Assembly: GCA_913050545.1 (NCBI GenBank) | Contig: CAJWZY010000057.1 | Span: 1 to 9,756 of the forward strand | Length of the DNA: 9,756 nt | Origin: an uncultured bacterium | Lineage (GTDB): Bacteria; Planctomycetota; UBA8108 | Direction: 5' to 3' | Part shown: in pieces, positions 1 to 6,707 of the stretch | How positions within the stretch are numbered: the first letter of the stretch is position 1 | Layout: the number at the start of each line of letters is the position of its first letter | The notes under the pieces: model-generated | The model's input: the letters and a program-made list of their open reading frames with translations, nothing else | Databases searched by the model: none | Told to the model about the DNA's origin: nothing | Translations under genes and position numbers: made by a program

Positions 1-275
1 CCCAGGGTGCGGGCCTCAATGAAGTCGCTCACCAGGATCCCCTCCTCGTGGTAAAAGACCTGCGGCGCGATACCCAGCCCGGCTGCGGCCTCCTGGCACA
101 CAAGCTCGTTGCGGCGGTCGATACCGAGAATCCGGTGGTCTCCACAAACCCTGGCCATCCGGTTGCCCCCAGCAGCAATCACCTTGTAGTTGCGGTTGGT
201 AATTCCACCGGGGAGCTCCTCGAGCTCAACGCTCGAATTCCAGCAGGGAAGGGAGAGGATCCTCTCTTTACTCAT
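1..275 (-). CDS. Choline/ethanolamine kinase-like phosphotransferase (N-terminal part, cut by window edge)
   Basis: Reading the minus strand from the ATG at 275 gives 91 open codons to the window edge, so only the N-terminal lobe is visible. Residues 22-32 (PGGITNRNYKV) match the nucleotide-binding loop of the choline kinase/aminoglycoside phosphotransferase fold. A GIDRRNE segment near residue 51 resembles the conserved stretch carrying the salt-bridge glutamate. The GIAPQVFYHEEGILVSDFIEARTL segment is split by family-typical spacing: 'GIAPQVFYHEEGILVSDF' then 'IEARTL', the usual strand leading to the hinge. Family members phosphorylate choline, ethanolamine or related small amines with ATP in the cytoplasm. 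The start is firm because an in-frame stop lies at 300-302 and no other start codon lies between; the Shine-Dalgarno match is weak. It follows the aldehyde dehydrogenase on the same strand after 93 bp and may be co-transcribed. The substrate cannot be assigned, since the catalytic loop lies outside the window. Confidence 0.75.
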   Translation of the reverse strand, partial: MSKERILSLPCWNSSVELEELPGGITNRNYKVIAAGGNRMARVCGDHRILGIDRRNELVCQEAAAGLGIAPQVFYHEEGILVSDFIEARTL

Positions 276-368
276 CTGCCGGCGGGCTCCCGGGCGCCTT
301 CACAGGGCGACTGCGCCCCTCGGTTTTGAGTCGTTCGAGGAGAGCTGCAATTACAAAGATCGATGGTC

Positions 369-1958
369 TCATTCGCATGAGACGTCCTCGCTGCTCCAGC
401 ACCCGTCGATACGGCGGAAGAGCCCGCCCCCGGGATTCCGGTTACGGAGCTCAACCGGCAACCTCTCCTCGCGGACATTGTCGTAGCACTCCAGCACGGC
501 GAAACGACGGATCGACCCTGGGATTCCCACCGCGGTAAAACCAGGATGGCCGGTGGCTGGAAATGGCCCGCCGTGGTTCATGGCAGAGCTGACCGCCACC
601 CCGGTGGGCATCTTGTCGTTGAGCAACCGCCCCACCTGCCGCCGCAGGTTCCTGGCGATGGGCTCATAGAGAGCCTCGTCCGTGCCCTCGCTGCAGGAAT
701 AGATGCAACCGGTCAGGTTGCCCTCGAAAGCGCCGCTGATGGCGACAAGCTCTTCCTCATCCGCCGCCTCGATAAGCAGCCCGGCATTGCCGAAGGCCTC
801 GCGTTGAAGAGCCTCGGGCTGGCGAACAAAGTCCGCGCCGCTGATGCGAAGAAGGGTGTTCTGAAAACGGAAGCCATCTCCCTCAACGGGATTACCCCCG
901 GTCAGCAACTCTGCACCCGAGGCGACCAGGGCCGCCACAGATTCACCAAGTCCCGACACGACCCTCTCGCCGAGAAGGTAGCCCGGCTCTGCCTCTTCAA
1001 AGCCGGAAGTCGCCGCGACGACGAATCGACTGGTAGCTTCCGATTTGAGCAGGACCGTAATACCCGGGTTCGTACAGAACTGCCCGGCACCCATCAGAAC
1101 CGAGGTGACATACTCGCCAACCAGCTCCTCACCACGGGCTTCAAGAGCGCCGGGAAGGATGAAGATGGGATTGATGCTCGAAAGCTCCAGGTAAATCGGC
1201 TTACCCGCCCCATCAGCCGCTGCCTTCAGCGTAAGCCCGGAGGACCGCGCCCCGGTATAGCCCGTCGCGCCAATAGCCGGGTGCGAGACCAGGCTGGCCC
1301 CGTCTTCGTGGCTCAGCCTGTAGAGCATCTGCACCATCGCCGGAGGCAGGCCGGTCTCCTCCACTGCGGCAGAGGCTTCCTGCGCCAGCAGGCGGGATGT
1401 CCCCGGGTGGCTGGAGTGTGCCTTGGCGATCACAGGGTTGCCTGCAGCGATCGCGGCGGCAAAGTCCCCGCCTGAAATGCCATTGAAGGCCAGGGGGAAA
1501 TTGTTCGGACCGAACACGGCCACAGCGCCGCCAAGCGGCCCCAGCCGGGCACGAATATTGGTCTCGGTATCAATCGTCACCTCCGCCCAGGTCCCCTCGC
1601 GCACAGCCGCTGCAGCCTGGCGAAGCTGCCCGGTGGTCCGTGGGAGCTCGACATCACGCAGCCTCGGACTCAGGGGCAGAGCGGTCTCGATATGTGCTCG
1701 CTCGGCAATCTCATCTGCATTCGCATCAATCCTGTCGGCGTAGGCATCAAGAAAAGAAGCCCTCACTCCCGCATCGAGATCGAGCAGCGCCTCTGCCGCA
1801 CCCGCTGCCGCGTTGACAGCAGCCTCCAGGTCAGCCCTTGAGCTTACGGGGTAGGATTCATCAATCGCCTCCCCTGTACATGGGTCCACCGCCTGGAAAG
1901 AACCTGTTGCGTCAGCCTCCCGCCATTCTCCGGCGAGCAGGACTGGATAGTTCGTCAT
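369..1958 (-). CDS. Aldehyde dehydrogenase, 2-oxoglutarate-semialdehyde (2,5-dioxovalerate) dehydrogenase type
   Basis: A complete 529-residue NAD(P)-dependent aldehyde dehydrogenase. Visible active-site residues are the oxyanion-hole Asn153 (FGPNNFP), the cofactor-binding Lys179 (VIAKAHSSHPGTS), the general base Glu258 (YLELSSINP), the nucleophile Cys295 (GAGQFCTNPG) and a cofactor-ribose Glu387 (REAFG). The KAHSSHPGTS stretch, the ELSSINPIFILPGAL segment and the C-terminal SIRRF / LPVELRNRNP / RRIDG motifs are typical of the subfamily that oxidises 2-oxoglutarate semialdehyde to 2-oxoglutarate. That reaction is the last step of non-phosphorylating pentose, glucarate/galactarate and hydroxyproline breakdown. 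Length fits the family. A GAGG Shine-Dalgarno lies six bases before the ATG. No other pathway gene is visible, so the real substrate may differ. The kinase-like gene follows 93 bp downstream on the same strand. A 309-codon frame on the opposite strand (546-1475) is a composition shadow of this gene. Confidence 0.9.
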   Translation of the reverse strand: MTNYPVLLAGEWREADATGSFQAVDPCTGEAIDESYPVSSRADLEAAVNAAAGAAEALLDLDAGVRASFLDAYADRIDANADEIAERAHIETALPLSPRLRDVELPRTTGQLRQAAAAVREGTWAEVTIDTETNIRARLGPLGGAVAVFGPNNFPLAFNGISGGDFAAAIAAGNPVIAKAHSSHPGTSRLLAQEASAAVEETGLPPAMVQMLYRLSHEDGASLVSHPAIGATGYTGARSSGLTLKAAADGAGKPIYLELSSINPIFILPGALEARGEELVGEYVTSVLMGAGQFCTNPGITVLLKSEATSRFVVAATSGFEEAEPGYLLGERVVSGLGESVAALVASGAELLTGGNPVEGDGFRFQNTLLRISGADFVRQPEALQREAFGNAGLLIEAADEEELVAISGAFEGNLTGCIYSCSEGTDEALYEPIARNLRRQVGRLLNDKMPTGVAVSSAMNHGGPFPATGHPGFTAVGIPGSIRRFAVLECYDNVREERLPVELRNRNPGGGLFRRIDGCWSSEDVSCE

Positions 1959-1975
1959 TGCCGACCTCGCTTCTC

Positions 1976-1996
1976 TTTGAACGTCAAATCAATTTG
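1976..1996. repeat. Two overlapping small inverted repeats upstream of the aldehyde dehydrogenase gene
   Basis: TTTGA-ACG-TCAAA (1976-1988) overlaps CAAAT-CA-ATTTG (1985-1996). Both have perfect 5-bp arms and lie 18-38 bp before the aldehyde dehydrogenase start, in an AT-rich island within GC-rich DNA. They could be an operator, but 5-bp arms are short and may arise by chance. The rest of the 232-bp gap (1959-2190) between the divergent genes shows no gene, RNA or clear promoter. A TAGAAT at 2143-2148 could be a -10 element for the phosphatase gene but lacks a convincing -35. Confidence 0.25.
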
Positions 1997-2190
1997 TGAA
2001 CGGTTGGATATCGTAAAGAATCCGCCCCTTTTCGTCCATCTGCAGACTTTCCCCAAACACCATATTTCATACCCAGCACCCCCTCCAGGGAACACAGCGA
2101 GGCAAGTTTCATTTTTTTCAGCCGACTCCACGATGGCAAATGTAGAATAGAGAGGTGGGTCTTATCCATTTCCCTGGTGGATTACATGCG

Positions 2191-2904
2191 ATGAAAAAAT
2201 ACCTGGCCATCACTCTCATCTTCTTCCTCGGTCTCCTGGCGGGAGTCTGTCTTCGCCACCAGGAACGGATCGTGATGGCCCTCGAGCTCGCCCCGGTCTC
2301 CGGGGGAGACGTCAATGGAGACGGGATGGTCAACATCACAGATGCCGTCTACCTGCTGAATTTCCTCTTCACCGGAGGAGAGCCACCGCCGCCGCCGGTT
2401 GAATCCCGCCCGCTAACCACCCTCTACGTTACGAGGCATTTCGAGAAGGGCCCGGGCAATGATCCCGGTCTCACCGCGGCCGGCCAGCGAAGAGCACAAT
2501 TGCTCGCCCAGATGCTCGCCAACACCGGGATCTCCTGCATCATTACCAGCGAGCTTCGCCGAACCATAGAAACCGTTCTCCCCCTGGGCGAAAACCTCTC
2601 GCTAGCTGAAGATGAGTTCCAGAAGATCGGAGATATCAACGAGGTGGTTGAATACATCCGCTCCCTGCCGCAGGGCACCACCGCCATTCTTTCTCATCAC
2701 AGCTTTACCCTGCACCAGATCCTGACAGGTCTCTGTGTTCCGGGGCACGAAAACATCCGCATCAGTGGAAGCGCCTACGACAATCTCTTCATTGTCCTCT
2801 TCCCGGCCGGCGGCACACCGAAGCTGCATCATCTCAAGCACGGCGAGCTGCCCGAACCCTGCCCGGTTATCGAACCGGTCCCCCTGCTGCCCGAACGGGA
2901 TTGA
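2191..2904 (+). CDS. Secreted or membrane-anchored histidine phosphatase with an N-terminal dockerin-like module
   Basis: A 237-residue protein starting at ATG 2191, with a GGTGG ribosome site at 2176-2180. Residues 1-20 are a Lys-Lys start plus a hydrophobic segment, so it is exported or anchored; there is no proper lipobox. Residues 39-60 form one dockerin/EF-hand-like loop (GDVNGDGMVNITDAVYLLNF) with Asp40, Asn42, Asp44, Asn48 and Asp51 as calcium ligands, followed by a GGEPPPPP linker. Residues 76-205 resemble a branch-1 histidine phosphatase: Arg82-His83 (TRHFEKG, the phospho-accepting His), LTAAGQRRA, an Arg at 124 in SELRRTIET, and a second His at 169-170 (SHHS). The family removes phosphate from small molecules or proteins; the substrate here is unknown. 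An in-frame GTG at 2155 would add 12 residues before the signal sequence and is less likely. Its 3' end lies 27 bp from the convergent metallophosphoesterase gene. Confidence 0.82.
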   Translation: MKKYLAITLIFFLGLLAGVCLRHQERIVMALELAPVSGGDVNGDGMVNITDAVYLLNFLFTGGEPPPPPVESRPLTTLYVTRHFEKGPGNDPGLTAAGQRRAQLLAQMLANTGISCIITSELRRTIETVLPLGENLSLAEDEFQKIGDINEVVEYIRSLPQGTTAILSHHSFTLHQILTGLCVPGHENIRISGSAYDNLFIVLFPAGGTPKLHHLKHGELPEPCPVIEPVPLLPERD

Positions 2905-2931
2905 GGCAGCCAGGACGGCACAGGGCAGGGC

Positions 2932-3855
2932 TCAGTCCGCCGCCAGGCTGTAATCTTCCTGGTGATGGAAGCCATCTACCTTGAGCACGCCGCCGGGATA
3001 CACCTCCAATACGCTCCAGGCGTTGTTGCCCTTTGCGAGAGCGCCCTCGATGAGCGCAGCAAGAGTGACGTAGTGAACTCCGCCGATGACCTTGTGGTCA
3101 TTTACGTGATTGTGGCCCTGGAAGACCGCCAGCACGCGGCCGGAATCCTCCAGTATCTTTCTCACCTTCACAGCGCTCTTGACCCCGTAGCTCCCCCCCA
3201 CATCGAGGCGTTGATGAGCAAAGACGATGGTCGGCCTGGAGTTCTTCTGCAGGTCGGCAGCCAGCCATTTGCGCTCGACGGGAGGAATCTCTGTATCGGT
3301 CCACTTGAAGTTTTTCCTGCCGTAGGGCACGCCGTCGGAGCGGAAGCACGCATCGAGAACCACGAAGTGAAACCCTCCGCGATCGAAAGAATAATAGGCC
3401 CGCTTCTCCTTCCTGCGCTGACCGCAGCTGGAGAGAAACTCCTCTTTCTTCAATCGCGAGACACAGTGGTTTCCGAGAACATAGTGGCGATCGCCCTTGA
3501 AGCGGGCAAACTCCGCCTCGATCTTTTCCACGTAGGCCAGCTCTTCCTCCAGGGTGGGCGCCTCATCGACAAAATCCCCGAGCTCAACAGCAAAGTCTGC
3601 CTTCACCTTGTTGAAATGGTCGACAGCCGGACGGATCTTTCGCAGTGAATCACGGTAGTGGCGGTTTCCCGCCGTCACCTTCTCGGCATAGTGCATATCG
3701 GTAAGCAGGCCGATCTTCAAAACCGGCGGGGTCTCTTTTTCCGCGGCGGCGCAGGCTGCAAAACCCTGGCTGCCGAGAACCAGCGCGCCACAGCCAAACG
3801 CGGTTTCAGCAAGGAAAGTCCTGCGGCTGCCTGGGCGGCTAATATTTTTCGTCAT
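2932..3855 (-). CDS. Tat-exported calcineurin-like metallophosphoesterase
   Basis: A complete 307-residue protein. Residues 10-15 (SRRTFL) followed by a hydrophobic Ala/Gly-rich stretch to about residue 36 form a twin-arginine export signal. A Cys at 35 sits in a poor lipobox (FAAC). The mature part carries the metal-binding motifs in order: Asp53 and His55 (TDMHY), Asp94 (ELGDF), Asn129-His130 (LGNHC), His214 (FAHQ), and His248 with His250 (GHNH). These bind two metal ions and hydrolyse phosphomonoesters or diesters, so the enzyme probably folds in the cytoplasm and acts outside the inner membrane. The substrate is not evident; the family ranges from cyclic-nucleotide to nucleotide-alcohol hydrolases. 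The start is backed by GGAG seven bases upstream. It is divergent from the polyol dehydrogenase gene across a 148-bp gap, where I found no strong promoter match. Confidence 0.88.
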   Translation of the reverse strand: MTKNISRPGSRRTFLAETAFGCGALVLGSQGFAACAAAEKETPPVLKIGLLTDMHYAEKVTAGNRHYRDSLRKIRPAVDHFNKVKADFAVELGDFVDEAPTLEEELAYVEKIEAEFARFKGDRHYVLGNHCVSRLKKEEFLSSCGQRRKEKRAYYSFDRGGFHFVVLDACFRSDGVPYGRKNFKWTDTEIPPVERKWLAADLQKNSRPTIVFAHQRLDVGGSYGVKSAVKVRKILEDSGRVLAVFQGHNHVNDHKVIGGVHYVTLAALIEGALAKGNNAWSVLEVYPGGVLKVDGFHHQEDYSLAAD

Positions 3856-3991
3856 GGTTCATCTCCAGGGAATCGAGCAAGTCCGGATAACCTTTATTCT
3901 CCCAACAATCTACATCGACACAACCCGCTCAACCACATCAAGTCGGCCTGCCGGTACAACGGAACAGTACAGGCTCCCCTTTGTCCATGTT

Positions 3992-3995
3992 AGGA
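3992..3995 (+). promoter_or_regulatory. Ribosome binding site fixing the polyol dehydrogenase start
   Basis: AGGA lies eight bases before the ATG at 4004. The same frame stays open back to 3854, but that stretch encodes no family-like sequence and reaches the start of the divergent gene. The site therefore favours 4004. Confidence 0.6.
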
Positions 3996-4003
3996 TCTCG
4001 ATC

Positions 4004-5281
4004 ATGACAGGAGGGAAGCAAGGCGGAATCTTTACCGGGTTTGGATTCGGAGCCATCCAGGCCGGGCTCTTCACCCTGGAGGCCCTGCGCGAAAACAACT
4101 TCGAGCAGGTGGTCATCTGCGAGATCTCACCAGAGCTGGTGTCACGCGTCAGGGAGAATAAAGGGCGCTTCACGGTCAACATCGCCCACGCAGACGGAAT
4201 CGAATCCATCGAGGTGGGCCCCATCGAAATCCTGAACCCGTGCTGCGAAGCCGACCGGGAAATCCTCCTGGAAAAGCTGGCGCATTCTCGCGAGGCAGCT
4301 ACAGCGGTACCCTCGGTTGAGGCCTACTCCTCCACCGGCCCCGCCAGCATCCATCGCCTGCTGGCGAACTCCATCCGGACACGGAAAAGAGCACCCCTGG
4401 TTGTCTACACCGCAGAAAACAATAACCAGGCAGCTGAAATCCTCAGGGACGCTGTCAGGAGTGAATCCGGGCTGCCGGAGAAAGACTTCGACGGGAGTAT
4501 CTCGTTTGTAAATACCGTGATCGGAAAAATGAGCGGAATCATCACCGATCCTGGTGAGATCGAGGCAAGACAGCTCTCCGGCCTTGTACCGGGTTATGAA
4601 ACTGCGATTCTCGTGGAGGAATTCAACCGGATCCTGGTTTCAATTCCGCCAACCCTTGCAGAAGACGACTGGCGCCCTTCGTTTTCAACTTTCGAAACCA
4701 GGATCGACCTCCTCCCTTTCGAGGAAGCAAAGCTCTACGGCCACAACGGCGTTCACGCCATGGGCGCCTACCTCGCCGCACACCTCGGATTAGCTCGCAT
4801 GGACGAGCTCCGGGAGGTGCCGGGGGCTGTCGACTTCCTGCACGAAGCACTCGTCCAAGAGGCTGGTGCTGCCCTCCTGGCCCGCTACGGGGGGATCGAC
4901 GAGCTGTTCACACCCGGTGGTTACGCAGGTTATGCAGATGAGCTCATCGCCAGGATGCTCAACCCCCACCTCGGAGACCTTGTCGCCAGGGTAGCCCGGG
5001 ATCCCGAACGAAAGCTGAGCTGGAACGACCGCCTGGTCGGAACTCTTCGCCTCGGGCTCGAGACGGGAATCAAGATGCCGTGCTTTGCCCGGGCGGCAGC
5101 CGCCGCCCTGCTCTTCCTTGAGCCGGCGCTCAGCACAAATCCTGCTGCGCCACAGGCCATCCTCGAGCCGCTCTGGGCCGCTGACAGTCCACCTGTAGAA
5201 GAGGCCGCGGAAATCTGCAGCCTGATCGAGACCAGCCTGGACAAGCTGAGAAGAAATCCTCCAGGGGATCTTTTTACTTAG
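4004..5281 (+). CDS. Mannitol dehydrogenase-family (long-chain polyol) dehydrogenase
   Basis: A 425-residue NAD(P)-dependent oxidoreductase resembling mannitol 2-dehydrogenase and mannitol-1-phosphate 5-dehydrogenase. The N-terminus carries a Rossmann dinucleotide loop (residues 9-20, IFTGFGFGAIQA) and an acidic residue after the second strand (VICEISPEL, Glu40). The C-terminal domain has the family catalytic pattern Lys243, Asn248 and His251 (KLYGHNGVHAMGAYL), with Lys, Asn and His at spacings +5 and +8. Asn139 (TAENNN) lies 104 residues before the Lys, as in characterised members. It probably interconverts a sugar alcohol, or its phosphate, with the ketose or ketose phosphate in the cytoplasm. 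Length lies between the two best-known subfamilies (about 380 and 490), so the substrate is unclear. No sugar transporter or kinase is nearby. The pyruvate dehydrogenase E2 gene follows 68 bp later on the same strand. Confidence 0.75.
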   Translation: MTGGKQGGIFTGFGFGAIQAGLFTLEALRENNFEQVVICEISPELVSRVRENKGRFTVNIAHADGIESIEVGPIEILNPCCEADREILLEKLAHSREAATAVPSVEAYSSTGPASIHRLLANSIRTRKRAPLVVYTAENNNQAAEILRDAVRSESGLPEKDFDGSISFVNTVIGKMSGIITDPGEIEARQLSGLVPGYETAILVEEFNRILVSIPPTLAEDDWRPSFSTFETRIDLLPFEEAKLYGHNGVHAMGAYLAAHLGLARMDELREVPGAVDFLHEALVQEAGAALLARYGGIDELFTPGGYAGYADELIARMLNPHLGDLVARVARDPERKLSWNDRLVGTLRLGLETGIKMPCFARAAAAALLFLEPALSTNPAAPQAILEPLWAADSPPVEEAAEICSLIETSLDKLRRNPPGDLFT

Positions 5282-5349
5282 CCCGGACCGTTCTATTCGT
5301 AGATAATTCCCGGCTGAGACCGAACACCTAAGCGAGTAACGAAAGAACC

Positions 5350-6681
5350 ATGGCCCACCCGATCCTGATGCCCAAAGCCGGCCAGAGCATGACCGAGGGT
5401 AAGATTGTCACCTGGCTCAAAAAAGAAGGTGATCCCATCGAAAGGGGAGCCCCAATCCTGGAGATCGAAACAGACAAGGCGAACGTCGATGTCGAGGCGA
5501 CGGAGGAGGGTGTCCTGCGCCTGATCGTCCACCAGGAGGGGGAAACCGTCCCGGTGCTGACGGTAATCGGGGTCATCGGCGAAGCTGATGAGGAGATCGA
5601 TCTCGAAGAGCTGCGCAGCAAATATGAAAAACCCCCTGCAGAGGAATCCCCTGCCGGGGACACCACGACAGCTGCCCCGGAAGCGGCCCCGGTGGAGAAA
5701 CCCGAGCCCCTGAAGGCAACGGAAACCGGATCCGGGAAGGAAAGCCCGCCCGCAGTCACAGCGGAGACCCCAGCCGCGGTTTCCGCGCCCGTAATGATCG
5801 TACGCCAGCCGGTACCCAGGCTCGATGGAGGCCGTCGCATTTCCGCTTCTCCGCTTGCCAGGCGCCTGGCAGCCGAACGAGGCCTCGATATCCGGTTGCT
5901 GAAGGGAAGCGGACCGGGCGGCAGGATCCTCAAACGCGATATCGAGCAGGCTCCAGCGAACGGCTCGGCAGCTGTTGCCACTGTCGAAACACAGCTGACC
6001 TATCCAGACCCCAGCGAAAGACCTCCTCTAAAGGTGGCGCTTGATGGGATGCGGGGAGCCATCGCCAAGGCCCTGCAACATTCCAAGAGCACAATCCCCC
6101 ACTTCTACACGACGATTGCCATCGATGTGGGAGAGGCCCTGGCGCTGAAGAGCTCCCTGGCGGAAACCGGCACACGGGTAACCATCAATGATCTCGTCCT
6201 GAGAGCCTGCACCCTGGCCCTGGTGGACGAACCCGGGGTGAACTGCCGGGTTTCAGATGACCACATCGATTATCCCGAAGACATCAACCTGGGAATCGCG
6301 GTCGGTAACGATGAAGGCCTGGTGGTTCCCGTCGTGCTCGGAGCCCAGGGCTATGATCTCGCGGGACTAGCCGCGCAGACCAGCCAGGTCATTGAGCAGG
6401 CCCGTGCAGGGAAATTGACCGGTGCCGGCCAGGGCACCTTCACGATCTCCAATCTTGGTATGTTCGGGATTGAATCCTTCACCGCCATCATCAATCCCCC
6501 CGAGGCTGCCATCCTCGCCGTGGGAGGTATTCACCAGCAGCCCGTGGCGGTCGGCGGCGAGGTCGTTACAAGACCCATCCTGAGGGTGACCCTGTCCTGC
6601 GACCACCGCGCGATCGATGGGTTCATCGCTGCGCGCTTCCTTGCACGCATCAGGTTCCTGCTGCAAACCGCCAGGCTCTGA
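5350..6681 (+). CDS. pdhC: Dihydrolipoyl acyltransferase (E2) of a 2-oxoacid dehydrogenase, probably pyruvate dehydrogenase
   Basis: A complete 443-residue E2 with all three domains. Residues 1-88 are one lipoyl domain, with the lipoylated Lys43 in the ETDKANVD turn. A flexible Pro/Ala/Glu linker covers about 92-160. Residues 164-199 are the peripheral-subunit-binding domain (ISASPLARRLAAERG, GSGPGGRILKRDI) that holds E1 or E3. Residues 220-443 are the catalytic acyltransferase core with TIPHFY, TFTISNLGMFG, INPPEAAILAVGG and the HxxxDG active site His419-Asp423 (DHRAIDG). The core style fits acetyltransferase E2, which moves the acetyl group from lipoyllysine to CoA. Branched-chain or 2-oxoglutarate E2 is less likely but not excluded. 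E1 and E3 genes are not in the window. The ribosome site is weak (a purine-rich GAAAGAA just before the ATG). Its end faces lipB, whose product supplies the lipoyl precursor. Confidence 0.93.
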   Translation: MAHPILMPKAGQSMTEGKIVTWLKKEGDPIERGAPILEIETDKANVDVEATEEGVLRLIVHQEGETVPVLTVIGVIGEADEEIDLEELRSKYEKPPAEESPAGDTTTAAPEAAPVEKPEPLKATETGSGKESPPAVTAETPAAVSAPVMIVRQPVPRLDGGRRISASPLARRLAAERGLDIRLLKGSGPGGRILKRDIEQAPANGSAAVATVETQLTYPDPSERPPLKVALDGMRGAIAKALQHSKSTIPHFYTTIAIDVGEALALKSSLAETGTRVTINDLVLRACTLALVDEPGVNCRVSDDHIDYPEDINLGIAVGNDEGLVVPVVLGAQGYDLAGLAAQTSQVIEQARAGKLTGAGQGTFTISNLGMFGIESFTAIINPPEAAILAVGGIHQQPVAVGGEVVTRPILRVTLSCDHRAIDGFIAARFLARIRFLLQTARL

Positions 6682-6707
6682 TCCTAAGCAGCCCTCAAGC
6701 GCCTGGC
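6670..6707. repeat. Inverted repeat across the convergent E2 and lipB stop codons
   Basis: GCCAGGC (6670-6676) and GCCTGGC (6701-6707) are perfect 7-bp inverted arms with a 24-base loop. They enclose the 13-bp gap between the E2 stop and the lipB stop. No T-run follows on either strand, so a factor-independent terminator is doubtful; it might still slow converging polymerases. Confidence 0.25.

Noticed and set aside
305..318. GGGCG-ACTG-CGCCC hairpin followed by a T-rich stretch, as a terminator
   Set aside because: The stem is only 5 bp, the T-run is interrupted, and it would end transcription on the plus strand where no gene lies upstream.
350..355. TGTAAT on the minus strand as a -10 for the kinase-like gene
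   Set aside because: The hexamer is good but no matching -35 is found at 16-18 bp, so it is not distinguishable from chance.
546..1475. 309-codon open frame antisense to the aldehyde dehydrogenase
   Set aside because: It lies wholly opposite a gene with clear family motifs, shows no recognisable domain and has Arg/Gly/Pro-rich composition expected from reading GC-biased codons backwards.
2155..2190. GTG start at 2155 for the histidine phosphatase
   Set aside because: It would put 12 unrelated residues before a typical Lys-Lys-hydrophobic export signal, and overlaps the probable transcription start region.
2962..3648. 228-codon open frame antisense to the metallophosphoesterase
   Set aside because: Fully opposite a gene whose metal-binding motifs are all intact; no domain or ribosome site seen.
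3991..3996. TGTTAGGAT before 4004 as an extended -10 promoter
   Set aside because: It overlaps the ribosome site of the polyol dehydrogenase, which explains the sequence better, and there is no -35 match.
3854..4003. N-terminal extension of the polyol dehydrogenase frame to ATG 3854
   Set aside because: The extra 50 residues do not resemble the family, would start inside the divergent gene's start codon, and the ribosome site lies before 4004.
5328..5981. 217-codon Ser-rich open frame antisense to the E2 lipoyl domain and linker
   Set aside because: The low-complexity Ser/Gly/Ala composition is the complement of the Pro/Ala/Glu linker codons.
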